Assembly (NCBI GenBank): GCA_947044365.1
Contig: OX345636.1
Coordinates: 63,051,537-63,115,536, forward strand
DNA: 64,000 nucleotides
Source of the DNA: Petrosia ficiformis
Taxonomy: Eukaryota > Porifera > Demospongiae > Haplosclerida > Petrosiidae
Direction: 5' to 3'
Position numbers and translations under genes: made by a program. The notes under the pieces are model-generated. The model worked only from the letters and a program-made list of their open reading frames with translations. It had not been told where the DNA came from and did no database searches. The stretch's first letter is position 1; each line of letters begins with the position of its first letter. Below, one piece after another: positions 37,901 through 45,870 of this stretch.

Positions 37901-40900
37901 ACTTCATTGATGTTTGCTCCTTTTGATATTAAGAAGTTGCAGACATCAGTATGTCCCTGCGATGCACTAAGGTGAAGAAATGAGTGCCCATACTGCATAG
38001 GGTAATAGAATATCATATAAACACAAATGAATCTATAAGATATACGATTAATAATTCACATATTAGTAAAAGGAAAACATATAATAATTTCATACGCTAA
38101 TTTTAAAAACATAAAAATATAAAACTTTATAAATATTTAAAATATTTCTAAGAATACAAATAAATGTATAACATGATCCATAAATGTAATAACATGTGAG
38201 CGAAACTTAATAACACATACAAACATGACATGTTATCCTGAGAAAAATGAACTTTTTCCTGTTTTGTGTAGGATCCTATCAAGTTTCCGTAGTGTTTCCT
38301 TATTAGTATTATAATAATAGAGGATATATTACAAAAGCTCCTCTTATTACATGTTTAATTGAATATCATATAGTAAATCTATTATTCAGTAAACTTATAA
38401 TTTATATATTATAAATTATTATACACATTCAGTTATCATACAAATATATACTACAACAAAGTCATATTTTATTCAAAGTTCACTATCACTACCACTTTAA
38501 TATGAATGAATATTCCCATATAACATGTATGAAATACATGTTATATGGGAATATCTCTTTTGTATTTTCTTATTCTAGTAAAGTTAAATACAAGCTCAAA
38601 TGAGAATATGAATAAGTTATTATAAAGTACTATTTTAGTTTATGAGGCTGACTATAATACATTTAGTAGTAATGATACAACACATGTGAACATTTGAGTT
38701 TGCTGAAGAATATTTAAATATAATTATGATCCTATATCTCATCTCTACAGTTCTATAGTATATAATACACTACTAGACCTATAACTATATAACTAGTTTT
38801 ATAATAATGATATGTAATTAATAAAAGATTACTCAAACAAGTATAATTATATATTATATTAGTTTGTGTGATTATACATAGTAACAGGTATGCATTCATT
38901 CAATTAGTAATGTACAAGAATTAATAATTATTATAATTATGATCATGTAAATTATTATTATTCACACTAAACTACAACATATTCATAATATGTAAATATG
39001 ATACAATTAAAATAGGAAACAACAAATAATCAATCAATATATCACATACAATGATGTGACATTAGACAACATAATTTGTTTCTTTATATTTAACACTATC
39101 ACATGTCTTCTAGTCACACTTCAATATCAGTGTATGTTACTGTACATTTGACACACTTCATTTTACATATGTATCATTATATCATGAATAAATTAACAAA
39201 TCTCTATTGAATAAGTAAACAATATCTAATGAATATCTAGTCACTTCACTAATAGTATATCACTACACAATTTTGTTCTCGCTCAAGCATGATATTATTG
39301 TCTTCTGTGGTTTGTATAAGTATTATACTATATTTAATATTTTGAATGTGTAATATAGCTACAATACCAGCTTATATGACCATTTTGTTTGTAGAATACA
39401 ATAAGTACATAATGAAACAACAGATTTATGTACAGTGGATTCATATACTTAAAACATGTTATATTATTTATATTCAATACATATAGTAATAATAATACAC
39501 TTACATTGATAACAATGGGAATTCATTAATACTTTTTCTAACACAAATCATCTTCCTACAGACATTCCACACATACATTTATACTATTACGGAGGATTAT
39601 AATATAGTCTAGTATAACTACATCATTCATTTGGTGGAAGAAGAGCCATTCATTTGAAGAAGTAAGAGTGCGAAGAACAATTAGGTCACATATTTATAGT
39701 CATGATTTTAACTGCTGCATACATCTACATGATGACTATTATCAGTATTATTAGATCATCAATGATAATAGTGGTCAATGTCTTGTATGTGTGAATTGAG
39801 ATACAAATCAAGAAATTTTATATTGGAAAGTTATTAAATACATTCTTCTGTATAATCAACAGCTTATCCATTTGTTAAGCATACGCTACATTCAGAAATG
39901 TCAGGAATGCTTATCATACTCATACAAACTATTAGTAACACATGATTAACATAAATCTGCTAATGTGTATTTCACTAGATAATACAGCCTACAAATAAAA
40001 CTTTTAACTTTACCACACTAGTAATGAACAGAAAGCCTCAGACATTAATAGATGTATGAATATAAACATGTATAACACTTTATAATAATTATTATTTTTG
40101 GGTTTTGCACAATTTAGTTTATATAAAATATTTCTACTTAAAATTACATTTTCTATATAATTATAAATGATCCTATAACTCTTAATTAAATTATATTTGA
40201 AATAACCACATGACTAATGGAATTTATAAATTAATTTCTTTTAGAAAACTGCTCATAACTAAATTTAGTTTTATAGAATGTGACCCAATTTGAGAAAACT
40301 GCTTTTGTGTACCATAATAATTGTGAACACATTAACTATTAGATTCAGCCTTTTTATATCACAAGCAAACTAAATAATATATTTAAGATGATCATTAACT
40401 GGTTTTCAAATATGCCATATTTTATGGGATCCCTATGCAACAGGAACAAATATAAGTGTTTAAATGTATGCATTTGTTCTAAATTACTAGAAGCCACAAG
40501 TGTTGTTTTTCCAAATTGGGTCAAAAATCATTGTCATTACAACATCACAGGTGATACCTTACTACTTTTTAATAAATGTGAATATGAAAGGAAACTTACA
40601 TGTTCATCACTCATCCAGGAAACATCTATTTTGTTGCTAGTGAATACTTCATTCAGGTACTCTATATTGCCAAACAAAGATGCCCAGAAAACACTGTTGT
40701 GCTGTAGTGCATAAAAAAAGACAAAATAAAAATATAAATAAGATCTCCTTACTAGTAATCTGATTTCTCATTATCAGGAAATATTATTAATAATCATGTT
40801 TTGGTGATGAAAACACAAAAAAAATTAAATTTTATTATCTATAAGTTATAATGATTATTAGTCCAGTGTTAGCCCCAGGTGTACATCCCTGGGTGTATGG

Positions 40901-42649
40901 TGTTAATTATTGATAATTACTCATCAGAGAGTTCATTAATATTAATAGAAACAATGTCACACTCCAGCTAAAGAAAATTGAATGTCCAGTGAGCCTGAAG
41001 GTTCCTTGTTTGCTTCTTCATTTTGGGGATAAGTCACCAACTTCACTGTCACAATTATCATTTGAATTTGGGCTCCATGCAGACACTGAGTGCATTGAGA
41101 TGAAAACATGTTTGGTCTGTATTAGTATTTAATTACCAGTATGTGAAAATTTGTAATTACAACAAGAAGATATAGAGGAACACATTAGGAGAATAAGGCA
41201 TCTGTGGATACCTAGATGTCTTAAGGGTAAACATTCATTATCACATTAATACTGGTATATATTATTACAGATCATAATCATAATAATTATAAGAATATAA
41301 GGTATTATTGAATTGTTGAGAATGAAATTACATTGTAATTCATGACTATTGAGACCATGTTGAGATATTATCATTAATTATTATTATTAGTATCCCTTAT
41401 CATACTGAAGCATATCCTATTTGTAGAAGTTGCACTTCCTAATCAATAATGAATTAGCTGCCATAATCCATGTATTAATATAATGTATCATTCCTATAAC
41501 TACCAAATCATAGACTAGTGTATATACCAAGTCCCTATCCTTTACTTGAGAGAAGGTAACAACTAAATCATTTACTAACAATATAATTATGTGTATACAG
41601 GATGTTTAGATAATCTGCCAAATAACTTTCAAATTTAAAATACTCAGGAGTCAGACTGGAAAGAAGGGCTTTTAAAAAAAAAAAACAGTTGGAATTATCA
41701 GTTGTATGAGTACAGTATTTATAGTTTTATTTATTCAACTTAAAACGTGAATAACATGTTCTGAAAAATGTAGTTGAAGGTATACCAAAAATTCAAAGAA
41801 CTGGTCAATACATATCAGATCCTCTCTCTAGTTAAGAGGGGAGGAGTTGAATATGTAAGACCAATCCAAACAGTGAATACTATACACTATACATAATAAT
41901 TATAATGTTAGTATTGTGATTAGTGTAACTTGTACATTAAATGGGGAACTGTTATTTTATAATGGGTGTATTTATTGTTTGGTAATTCTTGTGTTTCATA
42001 AAATTTGTAAGTGGTACTACTAACACAATATTACTAAGGCTTCATTTAATACATCATCATCTAGCCCCTTTACAATAGAATCTTCATCAATATCAAGAAT
42101 GGGAAACAGCAGATATTAAAACTAAGCCTTAATTATCAATAATATAATGTTAAGATTACAATTAGGTGATTACCAAAACTATAATAATTATTATACAAGA
42201 GACAATTGAACAGCTTCTATGGTGATGATAATGGAACATTGTCAAACATACCATGTATTGATATACAATAATGAAATTAGTATGTTCCTAAGATTATTTC
42301 AAATGTTACAACACTTATGTGTGATAATTGGGCATTTAAAGTACACCAAAAGTAATGACAAATAATTATTCTTGAACAAAAGTCCACACAAAGGTCTTCA
42401 AGCTCTATCTACTATATTTCATTATCGTGTTTATTCAAGGACTATACATTTGTAAGTAGTCAGTAGCCATCATAAAAATAACAATGATTTCAAAGTACAT
42501 AACATGTATGATAATAACAAGCAACAGTATCAAGTGTTTTGGTGTATATAAATACTTACCAGAGCATATATTGGGTCTGAACATTGAGAGATAATGTCAT
42601 TCACTTCCTTTACATTCTTGATCTTATGTGCACTACAGAGACTGCCATT
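14273..42649 (-). CDS. Gene A: ankyrin - Roc/COR GTPase - Death domain - transmembrane protein (5' incomplete)
   Basis: Fourteen exons chain on the minus strand: 42560-42649, 40600-40701, 37894-37992, 23545-23643, 21645-21719, 20994-21054, 18528-18590, 16048-18069, 15943-15978, 15807-15860, 15091-15405, 14780-14833, 14520-14567, 14273-14463. They total 3,309 nt (1,102 codons plus stop) and every junction agrees in phase. Domain order: five ankyrin-type units, a linker, Roc GTPase (GAARAGKTS, DCGGQ, THRDE), a COR-like region, Ser/Thr-rich linker exons, a Death domain, and a single C-terminal transmembrane helix. Roc-COR proteins are GTP-regulated scaffolds; the Death domain suggests signalling through homotypic partners, and the C-terminal anchor suggests a membrane location. 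No start codon was found upstream of 42649, so the N-terminus is missing. Splicing is inferred from sequence only. Confidence 0.8.
14520..14567 (-). CDS. Gene A small linker exon ending at a GC donor
   Basis: A 48-nt exon, CATGTAG acceptor, encoding AEVEGNDAPFVAVGQS. Its 3' boundary is AATCAG|GCAAGT, a GC donor with otherwise perfect consensus. Using the nearby GT (CAA|GTGACT) would add five bases and break the frame into the transmembrane exon, so the GC site is the one that fits. Confidence 0.6.
14780..14833 (-). CDS. Gene A small linker exon (lysine-rich)
   Basis: A 54-nt exon, phase 1 in and out, encoding MESTSKHGQKDTLSKKQE. Acceptor CATTTAG, donor GAAG|GTAAAT. It adds a charged linker between the Death domain and the membrane stalk; such small phase-1 exons can be included or skipped without frame change. 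Confidence 0.6.
15091..15405 (-). CDS. Gene A exon: Death domain
   Basis: A 315-nt exon, phase 1 in and out, acceptor GTTTTTAG and donor CCCAAA|GTAAGC. Translation: DTPILKKFPDNSSVLYF, then ARWDEFASELQVTFDKRESL, LERVVISWIESQHSPVTW and QKILKTLVSMDLMTTAGIV. This is the same helix pattern as the gene B Death domains (WDEFA.EL, LE.V...WI.S, VTW..IL..L). It sits about 100 residues before the membrane helix. Confidence 0.75.
15807..15860 (-). CDS. Gene A small linker exon
   Basis: A 54-nt exon, phase 1 in and out, encoding DHSPQTAIGTSVNDKPLS. Acceptor ATTCACAG, donor TCAG|GTAACA. Low-complexity linker between the COR-like region and the Death domain. Confidence 0.55.
15943..15978 (-). CDS. Gene A small linker exon
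   Basis: A 36-nt exon, phase 1 in and out, encoding ATNPTDDTTCET. Acceptor CTTATAG, donor ACAG|GTGTGT. The intron beyond it contains a CA microsatellite (15902-15940). Confidence 0.55.
16048..18069 (-). CDS. Gene A main exon: Roc GTPase and COR-like region
   Basis: One 2,022-nt open exon, phase 1 in and out. Numbering from the Met at 18046: the P-loop GAARAGKTS lies at residues 17-25, the G3 motif DCGGQ at 169-173 and the G4-like THRDE at 269-273, the pattern of Roc domains of ROCO proteins. The 145-residue gap between P-loop and G3 is long and holds an acidic, Ser-rich insert (about 85-135). The remaining ~400 residues are a COR-like region ending in a cysteine cluster (FFCPCP, LRCCE) and W-Y-G-E. 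ROCO proteins use the COR part for dimerisation and GTPase control; no kinase domain is present. Gene-wise this is the core of a membrane-tethered ankyrin-ROCO-Death-domain protein. Confidence 0.8.
18528..18590 (-). CDS. Gene A linker exon before the Roc domain
   Basis: A 63-nt exon, phase 1 in and out, encoding GQSNDTEQSKTAPVSIPLKD plus one residue. Acceptor GTTTTTAG, donor TATAG|GTTAGT. It joins the ankyrin part to RHHLIKAM at the start of the Roc exon. Confidence 0.6.
19297..19892. mobile_element. Short piggyBac-like element, 596 bp
   Basis: Left end CCCTTAGAGGAC after ATAA, right end GTCTTCTAAGGG before TTAA: imperfect terminal inverted repeats next to a TTAA-type target. A perfect 20-bp palindrome, ATGTCACATATATGTGACAT, lies just inside the right end, matching the subterminal repeats of the larger piggyBac copy at 22069-23278. 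The interior has a plus-strand ORF (19367-19720) that I do not recognise. It lies in a gene A intron. Confidence 0.55.
20283..20645. mobile_element. MITE family M1, copy 2 (363 bp)
   Basis: Begins TATCCCTATGATTGCTTT and ends AAAGCAATCATAGGGTA. Same order and orientation of internal blocks as copy 1 at 13181-13537, including GTGTCCAGCATTCAGTAATC. It lies in the gene A intron between 18590 and 20994. Confidence 0.75.
20994..21054 (-). CDS. Gene A linker exon after the ankyrin repeats
   Basis: A 61-nt exon that switches phase from 0 (ankyrin exons) to 1 (all later exons). It encodes SRQEEDIKVKPSENISSVVQ. Acceptor CTTTTAG, donor CAAG|GTATAA. Acidic and Ser-rich, no domain. Confidence 0.6.
21645..21719 (-). 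CDS. Gene A ankyrin-type exon (last, shortened unit)
   Basis: A 75-nt phase 0-0 exon encoding FGRTPIDEAKRGNSQTCVDI plus LQTAM. It shows the first half of an ankyrin unit (GRTPIDEA..G) and no G-A-(D/N) loop, as expected for a capping repeat. Acceptor GTTTTACAG, donor CTATG|GTATGT. Confidence 0.7.
22528..22704 (-). pseudogene. piggyBac transposase C-terminal Cys-rich domain
   Basis: Open frame ending at TAA (22528-22530). It has RRDCAVCSDRAEEGKRH, then VCTTC, PPLCLDTC and FKLYH, the CxxC...CxxC...PxLCxxxCFxxYH zinc-binding tail typical of piggyBac transposases. It opens after a stop at about 22705 and has no start of its own. Confidence 0.75.
22754..23059 (-). pseudogene. piggyBac transposase N-terminal region
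   Basis: Begins at ATG 23057-23059 with MDANEIIDRWSEFETESESD, an acidic Ser-rich stretch, then RG/RGG repeats and a Trp-Lys motif (Y-N-W-K-E-I) before the frame closes. Acidic N-termini of this type precede the catalytic domain in piggyBac transposases. The catalytic domain is missing. The RGG run is unusual and may be repeat expansion. Confidence 0.6.
23545..23643 (-). CDS. Gene A ankyrin-repeat exon
   Basis: Exactly 99 nt, phase 0-0, one 33-residue ankyrin repeat: YGITPLHEAALYGHEDVVKL then LIENGANLYIKNH. Textbook TPLHEAA, G-H.-VV.LL and NGAN motifs. Acceptor TTTACATAG, donor ATCAT|GTTAGT. The intron upstream is about 14 kb. Confidence 0.85.
26237..26310. repeat. (TG)n microsatellite
   Basis: Uninterrupted TG run joining segment A to segment B. 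Sister tracts lie at 24634-24652, 25417-25457, 28050-28106, 28885-28978 and 30758-30806. Confidence 0.95.
26323..26363. repeat. Hairpin, 11-bp perfect stem, first copy
   Basis: CCCCACAGGGG (26323-26333), a 19-base loop, then CCCCTGTGGGG (26353-26363). It sits directly after the (TG)n tract. Repeated at 28991-29031. Confidence 0.8.
28991..29031. repeat. Hairpin, 11-bp perfect stem, second copy
   Basis: Same arms as 26323-26363 at an offset of 2,668 bases; the loop differs by a few bases while the arms are unchanged. Confidence 0.8.
30926..31270. mobile_element. Foldback element with 51-bp inner arms
   Basis: Outer inverted words AGGGGAAGGAGAAAAA (left) and TTTTTCTCCTTCCCCT (right) enclose a central inverted repeat: 31010-31060 (CCCAGTTTAGG... 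GTTTGAGTC) and 31077-31127 (GACTCAAAC... CCTAAACTGGG) with two mismatches and a 16-base loop. G-runs and C-runs (31128-31150) lie just outside the right arm. No ORF. It looks like a foldback-type or MITE insertion at the end of the TG-joined complex. Confidence 0.7.
31276..32970. other. Intronic AT-rich stretch, nothing seen
   Basis: Very AT-rich with short palindromic TATA/ATAATTAT words. No ORF with domain features and no clear repeat boundary. Confidence 0.4.
32975..33300 (+). repeat. GC-rich repeat-like leader with a hairpin, upstream of the 2A-like ORF
   Basis: An abrupt GC-rich patch GGCTCGCCGCGCCTACGCGT then GGGCGAGTC forms a CTCGCC...GGCGAG hairpin, followed by ATTCTGTCATTCATTCATTC-type repeats. 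The base composition contrasts with the flanks. It may be the 5' part of the element or gene carrying the 2A-like ORF; that link is an inference from proximity. Confidence 0.35.
33429..33686 (+). CDS. Small ORF with 2A-like peptide and zinc-ribbon-like cysteine motif
   Basis: From ATG at 33429 the frame reads a Cys/hydrophobic leader, then LLLSGDIEQNPGP with the 2A consensus D-(V/I)-E-x-N-P-G-P at 33540-33563, then V-V-N-K and M-C-P-L-C-K-E-S-V-H-I-R-K-T-V-C-K-C-G-H-R-F, a CxxC...CxCGH zinc-ribbon-like motif. 2A sequences make the ribosome skip the Gly-Pro bond, releasing two products. The frame runs to a stop at 33684-33686, but a good donor, AATA|GTAAGTCC, near 33660 suggests splicing onward. 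2A-like peptides are known at the N-terminus of some non-LTR retrotransposon proteins and some invertebrate immune genes. It lies antisense in a gene A intron. Confidence 0.5.
   Translation: MHEVMNICWKSILCNFTLSSWVMCNYCYFRRILLLSGDIEQNPGPVVNKMCPLCKESVHIRKTVCKCGHRFSKKSSNSKSITHKL
34379..34443. repeat. (ACAAT)n pentanucleotide repeat
   Basis: About twelve AATAC/ACAAT units with two point variants. Confidence 0.9.
34485..35640. repeat. Duplicated intron block, copy 1
   Basis: Shares ordered words with 38295-39245: ATAATAGAGGATATATTACA, TTACATGTTTAATTG, CATATAGTAAAT, TTTATGAGG, ACAGTTCTATA, GTAATATACAAGAATTAATA and GAATAAGTAAACAATATCTA. Similarity is clear by eye but diverged. Confidence 0.65.
35641..37893. 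other. Intronic AT-rich stretch, nothing seen
   Basis: No supported exon or structured repeat. Short ORFs on both strands lack domain features. Confidence 0.4.
37894..37992 (-). CDS. Gene A ankyrin-repeat exon
   Basis: Exactly 99 nt, phase 0-0, one repeat: YGHSFLHLSASQGHTDVCNF then LISKGANINEVDE. Acceptor CCTATGCAG, donor GATGAG|GTTAGT. It joins in frame to the next repeat at 23643 across a 14-kb intron, with no repeat missing between them. Confidence 0.85.
38295..39245. repeat. Duplicated intron block, copy 2
   Basis: Second copy of the block at 34485-35640, in the same orientation, about 3.6-3.8 kb away. The ankyrin exon at 37894-37992 lies between the copies. Confidence 0.65.
38510..38554. 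repeat. Perfect 21-bp inverted repeat, 3-base loop
   Basis: ATATTCCCATATAACATGTA T (38510-38530), loop GAA, then the exact reverse complement (38534-38554). No element ends are obvious around it. Confidence 0.9.
39246..40599. other. Intronic AT-rich stretch, nothing seen
   Basis: No supported exon. The plus-strand ORF at 40388-40714 is the antisense shadow of an ankyrin exon. Confidence 0.4.
40600..40701 (-). CDS. Gene A ankyrin-type exon
   Basis: A 102-nt exon, phase 0-0: HNSVFWASLFGNIEYLNEVF then TSNKIDVSWMSDEH. Diverged ankyrin unit (A..G....L..V) with the start HN-SVFWAS in place of TPLHxA. Acceptor CACTACAG, donor AACAT|GTAAGT. Confidence 0.7.
40702..42559. other. Intronic AT-rich stretch, nothing seen
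   Basis: No exon or element boundaries recognised. Confidence 0.4.
42560..42649 (-). CDS. Gene A first visible ankyrin-type exon
   Basis: A 90-nt exon, phase 0-0: NGSLCSAHKIKNVKEVNDII then SQCSDPIYAL. Weak ankyrin pattern (S.C.A.K..NV..VN..I). Acceptor TACTATAG, donor GCTCTG|GTAAGT. It has no Met, so at least one further 5' exon must exist; none was convincing between 42650 and 44700. Confidence 0.6.
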
Positions 42650-44721
42650 CTATAGTATAAAGCATAAACAATATAAAGCACTTGTATTTACAAACTTATT
42701 TGGTAGACACCTTATCATAATTAAAATTACAAATTATGATTATGTAATTAAGAAAATTATACATTATATTAACTTGAATATAAAATTGTTATGACACTTG
42801 TATATATTAATATTCATTATTGATTATGTAATATGTTAGATTAGAATCATCAAATAATGAAAAGGCTATGATATATAAATAATCTGTTATGAGTAAAATG
42901 ACATGATTAATAAAATCGTTGAATGAATTTATAATTCCAATAATTATTATGTCTCTCATAAAATGCTAATAAATGCTATCAATAATCATTCACACACATG
43001 AACAGTATATGATGTATCAAATATATAATAGAAATCATACAATATAAGGAATATATCAATTATTGTATTTCCACTTATTATCACAAAATTTGTATTATGA
43101 GACACAAATCCTCAAAACTTTGAATCATTATTTGTTTCGTATACATATCAAGACATATATTACTAGTAAAGTTTTAATGATATACTAATAATACGCATTT
43201 CAAATTATGTAATTTCATGTGTATAATCTAAATGGATAGTGGATGAGTATAGTGGACATTTAACACAAGTATTTGAGTATTTGTCTATACAAATGCCTTT
43301 TGTAAACATACATGTAGTAATATTTGTATCATTATTATAATACACTAATATGAATGATATAATATATTGATATGTTAGTATCTAGAGGATGATAAAATAG
43401 TAGATAGTAGTATAATGTATTGTAATAATACATTTGGTGATAGTTAAGTACATGTTCATTTTATAAATATAGTATTCCCAATATTAGTATATCTTCATAT
43501 AACTAATGATAATTAATATGGTTGATGAAATGATACAAATCTCTTAGACTCCATTAAAACATTACAATAGTTTGTTGTTAGTATATCACTTCCTGACATA
43601 CAGCTAGTTGGGGTATGAATAATGTCTGACCAATCAATAATGGGTTATGTAGTACAATCTATATAGGATATATTTATTTTTGGATATTCCAGAAAGACTG
43701 GATACCAAGGTAGGAGTTTTTAAACCAGTGTTACCTACACACTTTAAAATAGTTGTGCACACTCAAACACGAGACAATATTTGACCTATCAAGCCCCATC
43801 GTGAATTCCCAAATCATTTCATTATTGTCCAGTAAGCTTAAGGGCTGGATCTCACAATTTCAAAATATTTGTACTTGTGTTGTCAGTCTGGAGTTGAAAT
43901 GTTCCACTTCCAATGAGCCAACCAGTACATCTGTCTTTCACTATAAACTTGGGTTCAATTTTCAATCCGAACTATCCTTTCAGTGTCGGCAAGGTAATTC
44001 AGCTTTTCTGTTTATGTTGAGCTTCGATATGTATATTTACCTCAGTTGTGAGCAGACAGATTATTGAGTATTGCTGTAAAGTATGTATCTTAGAATACTG
44101 TAATTATAGTTCAAGATTAAGGCTCAGTTTGACATATCTATAGTACCATTACAGTGCGTCCTCAATGGAGGTAAGCATAAAGTTTCCATCATCATCAAAT
44201 CATATATAGTCGTTAAAAGTTGGGATATTTTCTTGTAGTCCTTTTCTAGAACTTCCTACCTCGTCATCTGGCTTGTTTTTCTTACGCTTTCTTGCTTTAA
44301 CACAATTGAACACTTCTCGTTATTTCACTACCCTGGTGGCATGTTACATAATAATTAAAACGCGAATGTGTGGGCGTCATCTGTGCTGTGATTGGTCAGA
44401 CCAACAAGTTCAAATATTGTGTTATAGTTGGCCAGTTACTAAATTTCTGGAAGATTATGGTTAGTTCCATTATAACTATTAAATACAGTAGGGTTTTATA
44501 CAAAATTGTGTTAGGAAGGGGTAAGAATCATTTATGTAAAGCAATCTGCTCCTATCAGTTTATGTTCCATAGGAATGTTTGTTGGATACTCACAGTTTCT
44601 TCTGCAGGCTTTTTTGTTTTGGGGGCCTTAAGCTTAAAGCTTGCTGAGACACACTTACTCTGAAACCAATGGGGGCCTGAAGGTAGCGGTAAGATCCATG
44701 TATGAGTGCCAATAATCTATG
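42650..44721. other. Upstream flank or first intron of gene A, no exon confirmed
   Basis: AT-rich to about 43.7 kb, then more mixed sequence. A minus-strand stretch ending ARKRKKNKPDDE before GTAGGAAG near 44261 has the right phase to be a coding exon but has no start and no acceptor, so it is not called. A promoter could not be placed. Confidence 0.35.
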
Positions 44722-45290
44722 TAGTTTCACAAGCCAGACCCAACTCTAAGGTGGGAAAGGGTCTGGACACAGCCTTTATATCAGCTAGTTCCTGGCCCTC
44801 TGTATGTTGCTCCCCGATTAAATAACAGAACTTCATGAGACGTCAGAAGAGCAGAGCCGCAAAAGTAACAAGGAGGTGTTGGTGATTGAAGCAGCAGGGT
44901 GATGTTTGGGGTTTGAGACAGGTACTGCAGAATTTGTTAGGAAAGATGTTACTATTTTACTCCCAACTGGCTATGGTAAAAGTTTTTACTACGCAACTAT
45001 ACCGTTGATATTATATCAGTTAGGAGGTAATATTGGAAGTTTAGTCGTAGTTGTGTCACCCTTGAACGCACTTATGAAAGGTCAAGTGGAGAGTTTTAAG
45101 AGCAAAGGACTGGAAGCTGAATTTTTTGTGTTGGATGTTTGATTTGTTTGCTAATGCAATTGCCATCATTATTAGGTGGAGCTAACACACTTTATTAATC
45201 ACAATAATTGCATTCCTGTAGTACAAGCTGATGTTTAGGCAGTGACCGGTCCCTTCCCCTCTTCAGGGTTGGGTCTGGCTTGAGAGACTA
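44722..45290 (+). mobile_element. TIR element carrying a RecQ-like helicase fragment
   Basis: Left end TAGTTTCACAAGCCAGACCC and right end GGGTCTGGCTTGAGAGACTA are inverted repeats, continuing inward imperfectly (CAACTCTAAGGTGGGAAAGG against CCTTCCCCTCTTCAGGGTTG). The 569-bp interval holds the helicase piece at 44906-45142 and nothing else. It looks like an internally deleted DNA transposon. Helicase-encoding DNA transposons exist (for example the AcademH lineage), but I cannot assign the superfamily from these ends. Confidence 0.65.
44906..45142 (+). pseudogene. RecQ-like SF2 helicase fragment (motifs I and Ia region)
   Basis: The frame reads KDVTILLPTGYGKSFYYATI, with the Walker A PTGYGKS, then GSLVVVVSPLNALMKGQVES (motif Ia-like SPLxALMxxQV), the typical start of a RecQ-type helicase core. 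It stops after F-V-L-D-V; motifs II (DExH) to VI are absent. About 78 residues out of an expected ~350 or more. The start codon is not certain. It is carried inside a TIR element. Confidence 0.7.
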
Positions 45291-45870
45291 TAATTATTCG
45301 TCTTCAGTAATAATACCAATAGTTATCATTTAATTACTACTTTATATTCCAATAGTGAGATATGTTATAAATTCATCATAATTATAATAAAGTATAGTAA
45401 TTATGGAGAAAAGGAATTTCATGAAATACATTATGTTGATATCTTGTATACCCCTGTTTTTTTCTTCTCAATTTTTTAAAACCCAAATGATTTAGAGGAC
45501 TGACTATTCCTCCCATTTTATGCATACATGATTCTGAAGCCCCCACATTTTTGTGTGTCATAACTAAGATTGTTTATAATATGGAGTACTACTTCTAGGA
45601 ACTCAAAAGTATAATAATGAGATTTCCACAATTTGTCACATTATCCACTCAGAAAATTGGATGAAAATTGTACCAGCTACCTTCCGAAATGTGTGTGTGG
45701 ATGGAGGACTGATAGGGATTTTGGATATACCTGGTGAAATGAAATGTAGTTGGGTGTGTCATATAAAAGAAATAAATGTTTCTAGAATCTGAATCATATA
45801 CACGACATTGTGTTGATAGCAAATGAGGTAATAGTGAGATATAAATATTATTATAATACTACTATTATTA
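45291..45870. other. AT-rich spacer, nothing seen
   Basis: No ORF or repeat boundary recognised between the TIR element and the truncated retrotransposon. Confidence 0.4.

Noticed and set aside
43753..44067. Plus-strand ORF of 104 codons
   Set aside because: No recognisable domain, no clear start context, and composition like the surrounding non-coding sequence. Small acceptor/donor-like pairs nearby (CCTTTCAG...GTAATT, CCATTACAG...GTAAGC) are too weak to build a gene.
44225..44330. Possible first exon of gene A (ARKRKKNKPDDE before GTAGGAAG, minus strand)
   Set aside because: The phase fits the ankyrin exon, but there is no ATG in frame and a stop lies just upstream without an acceptor between.
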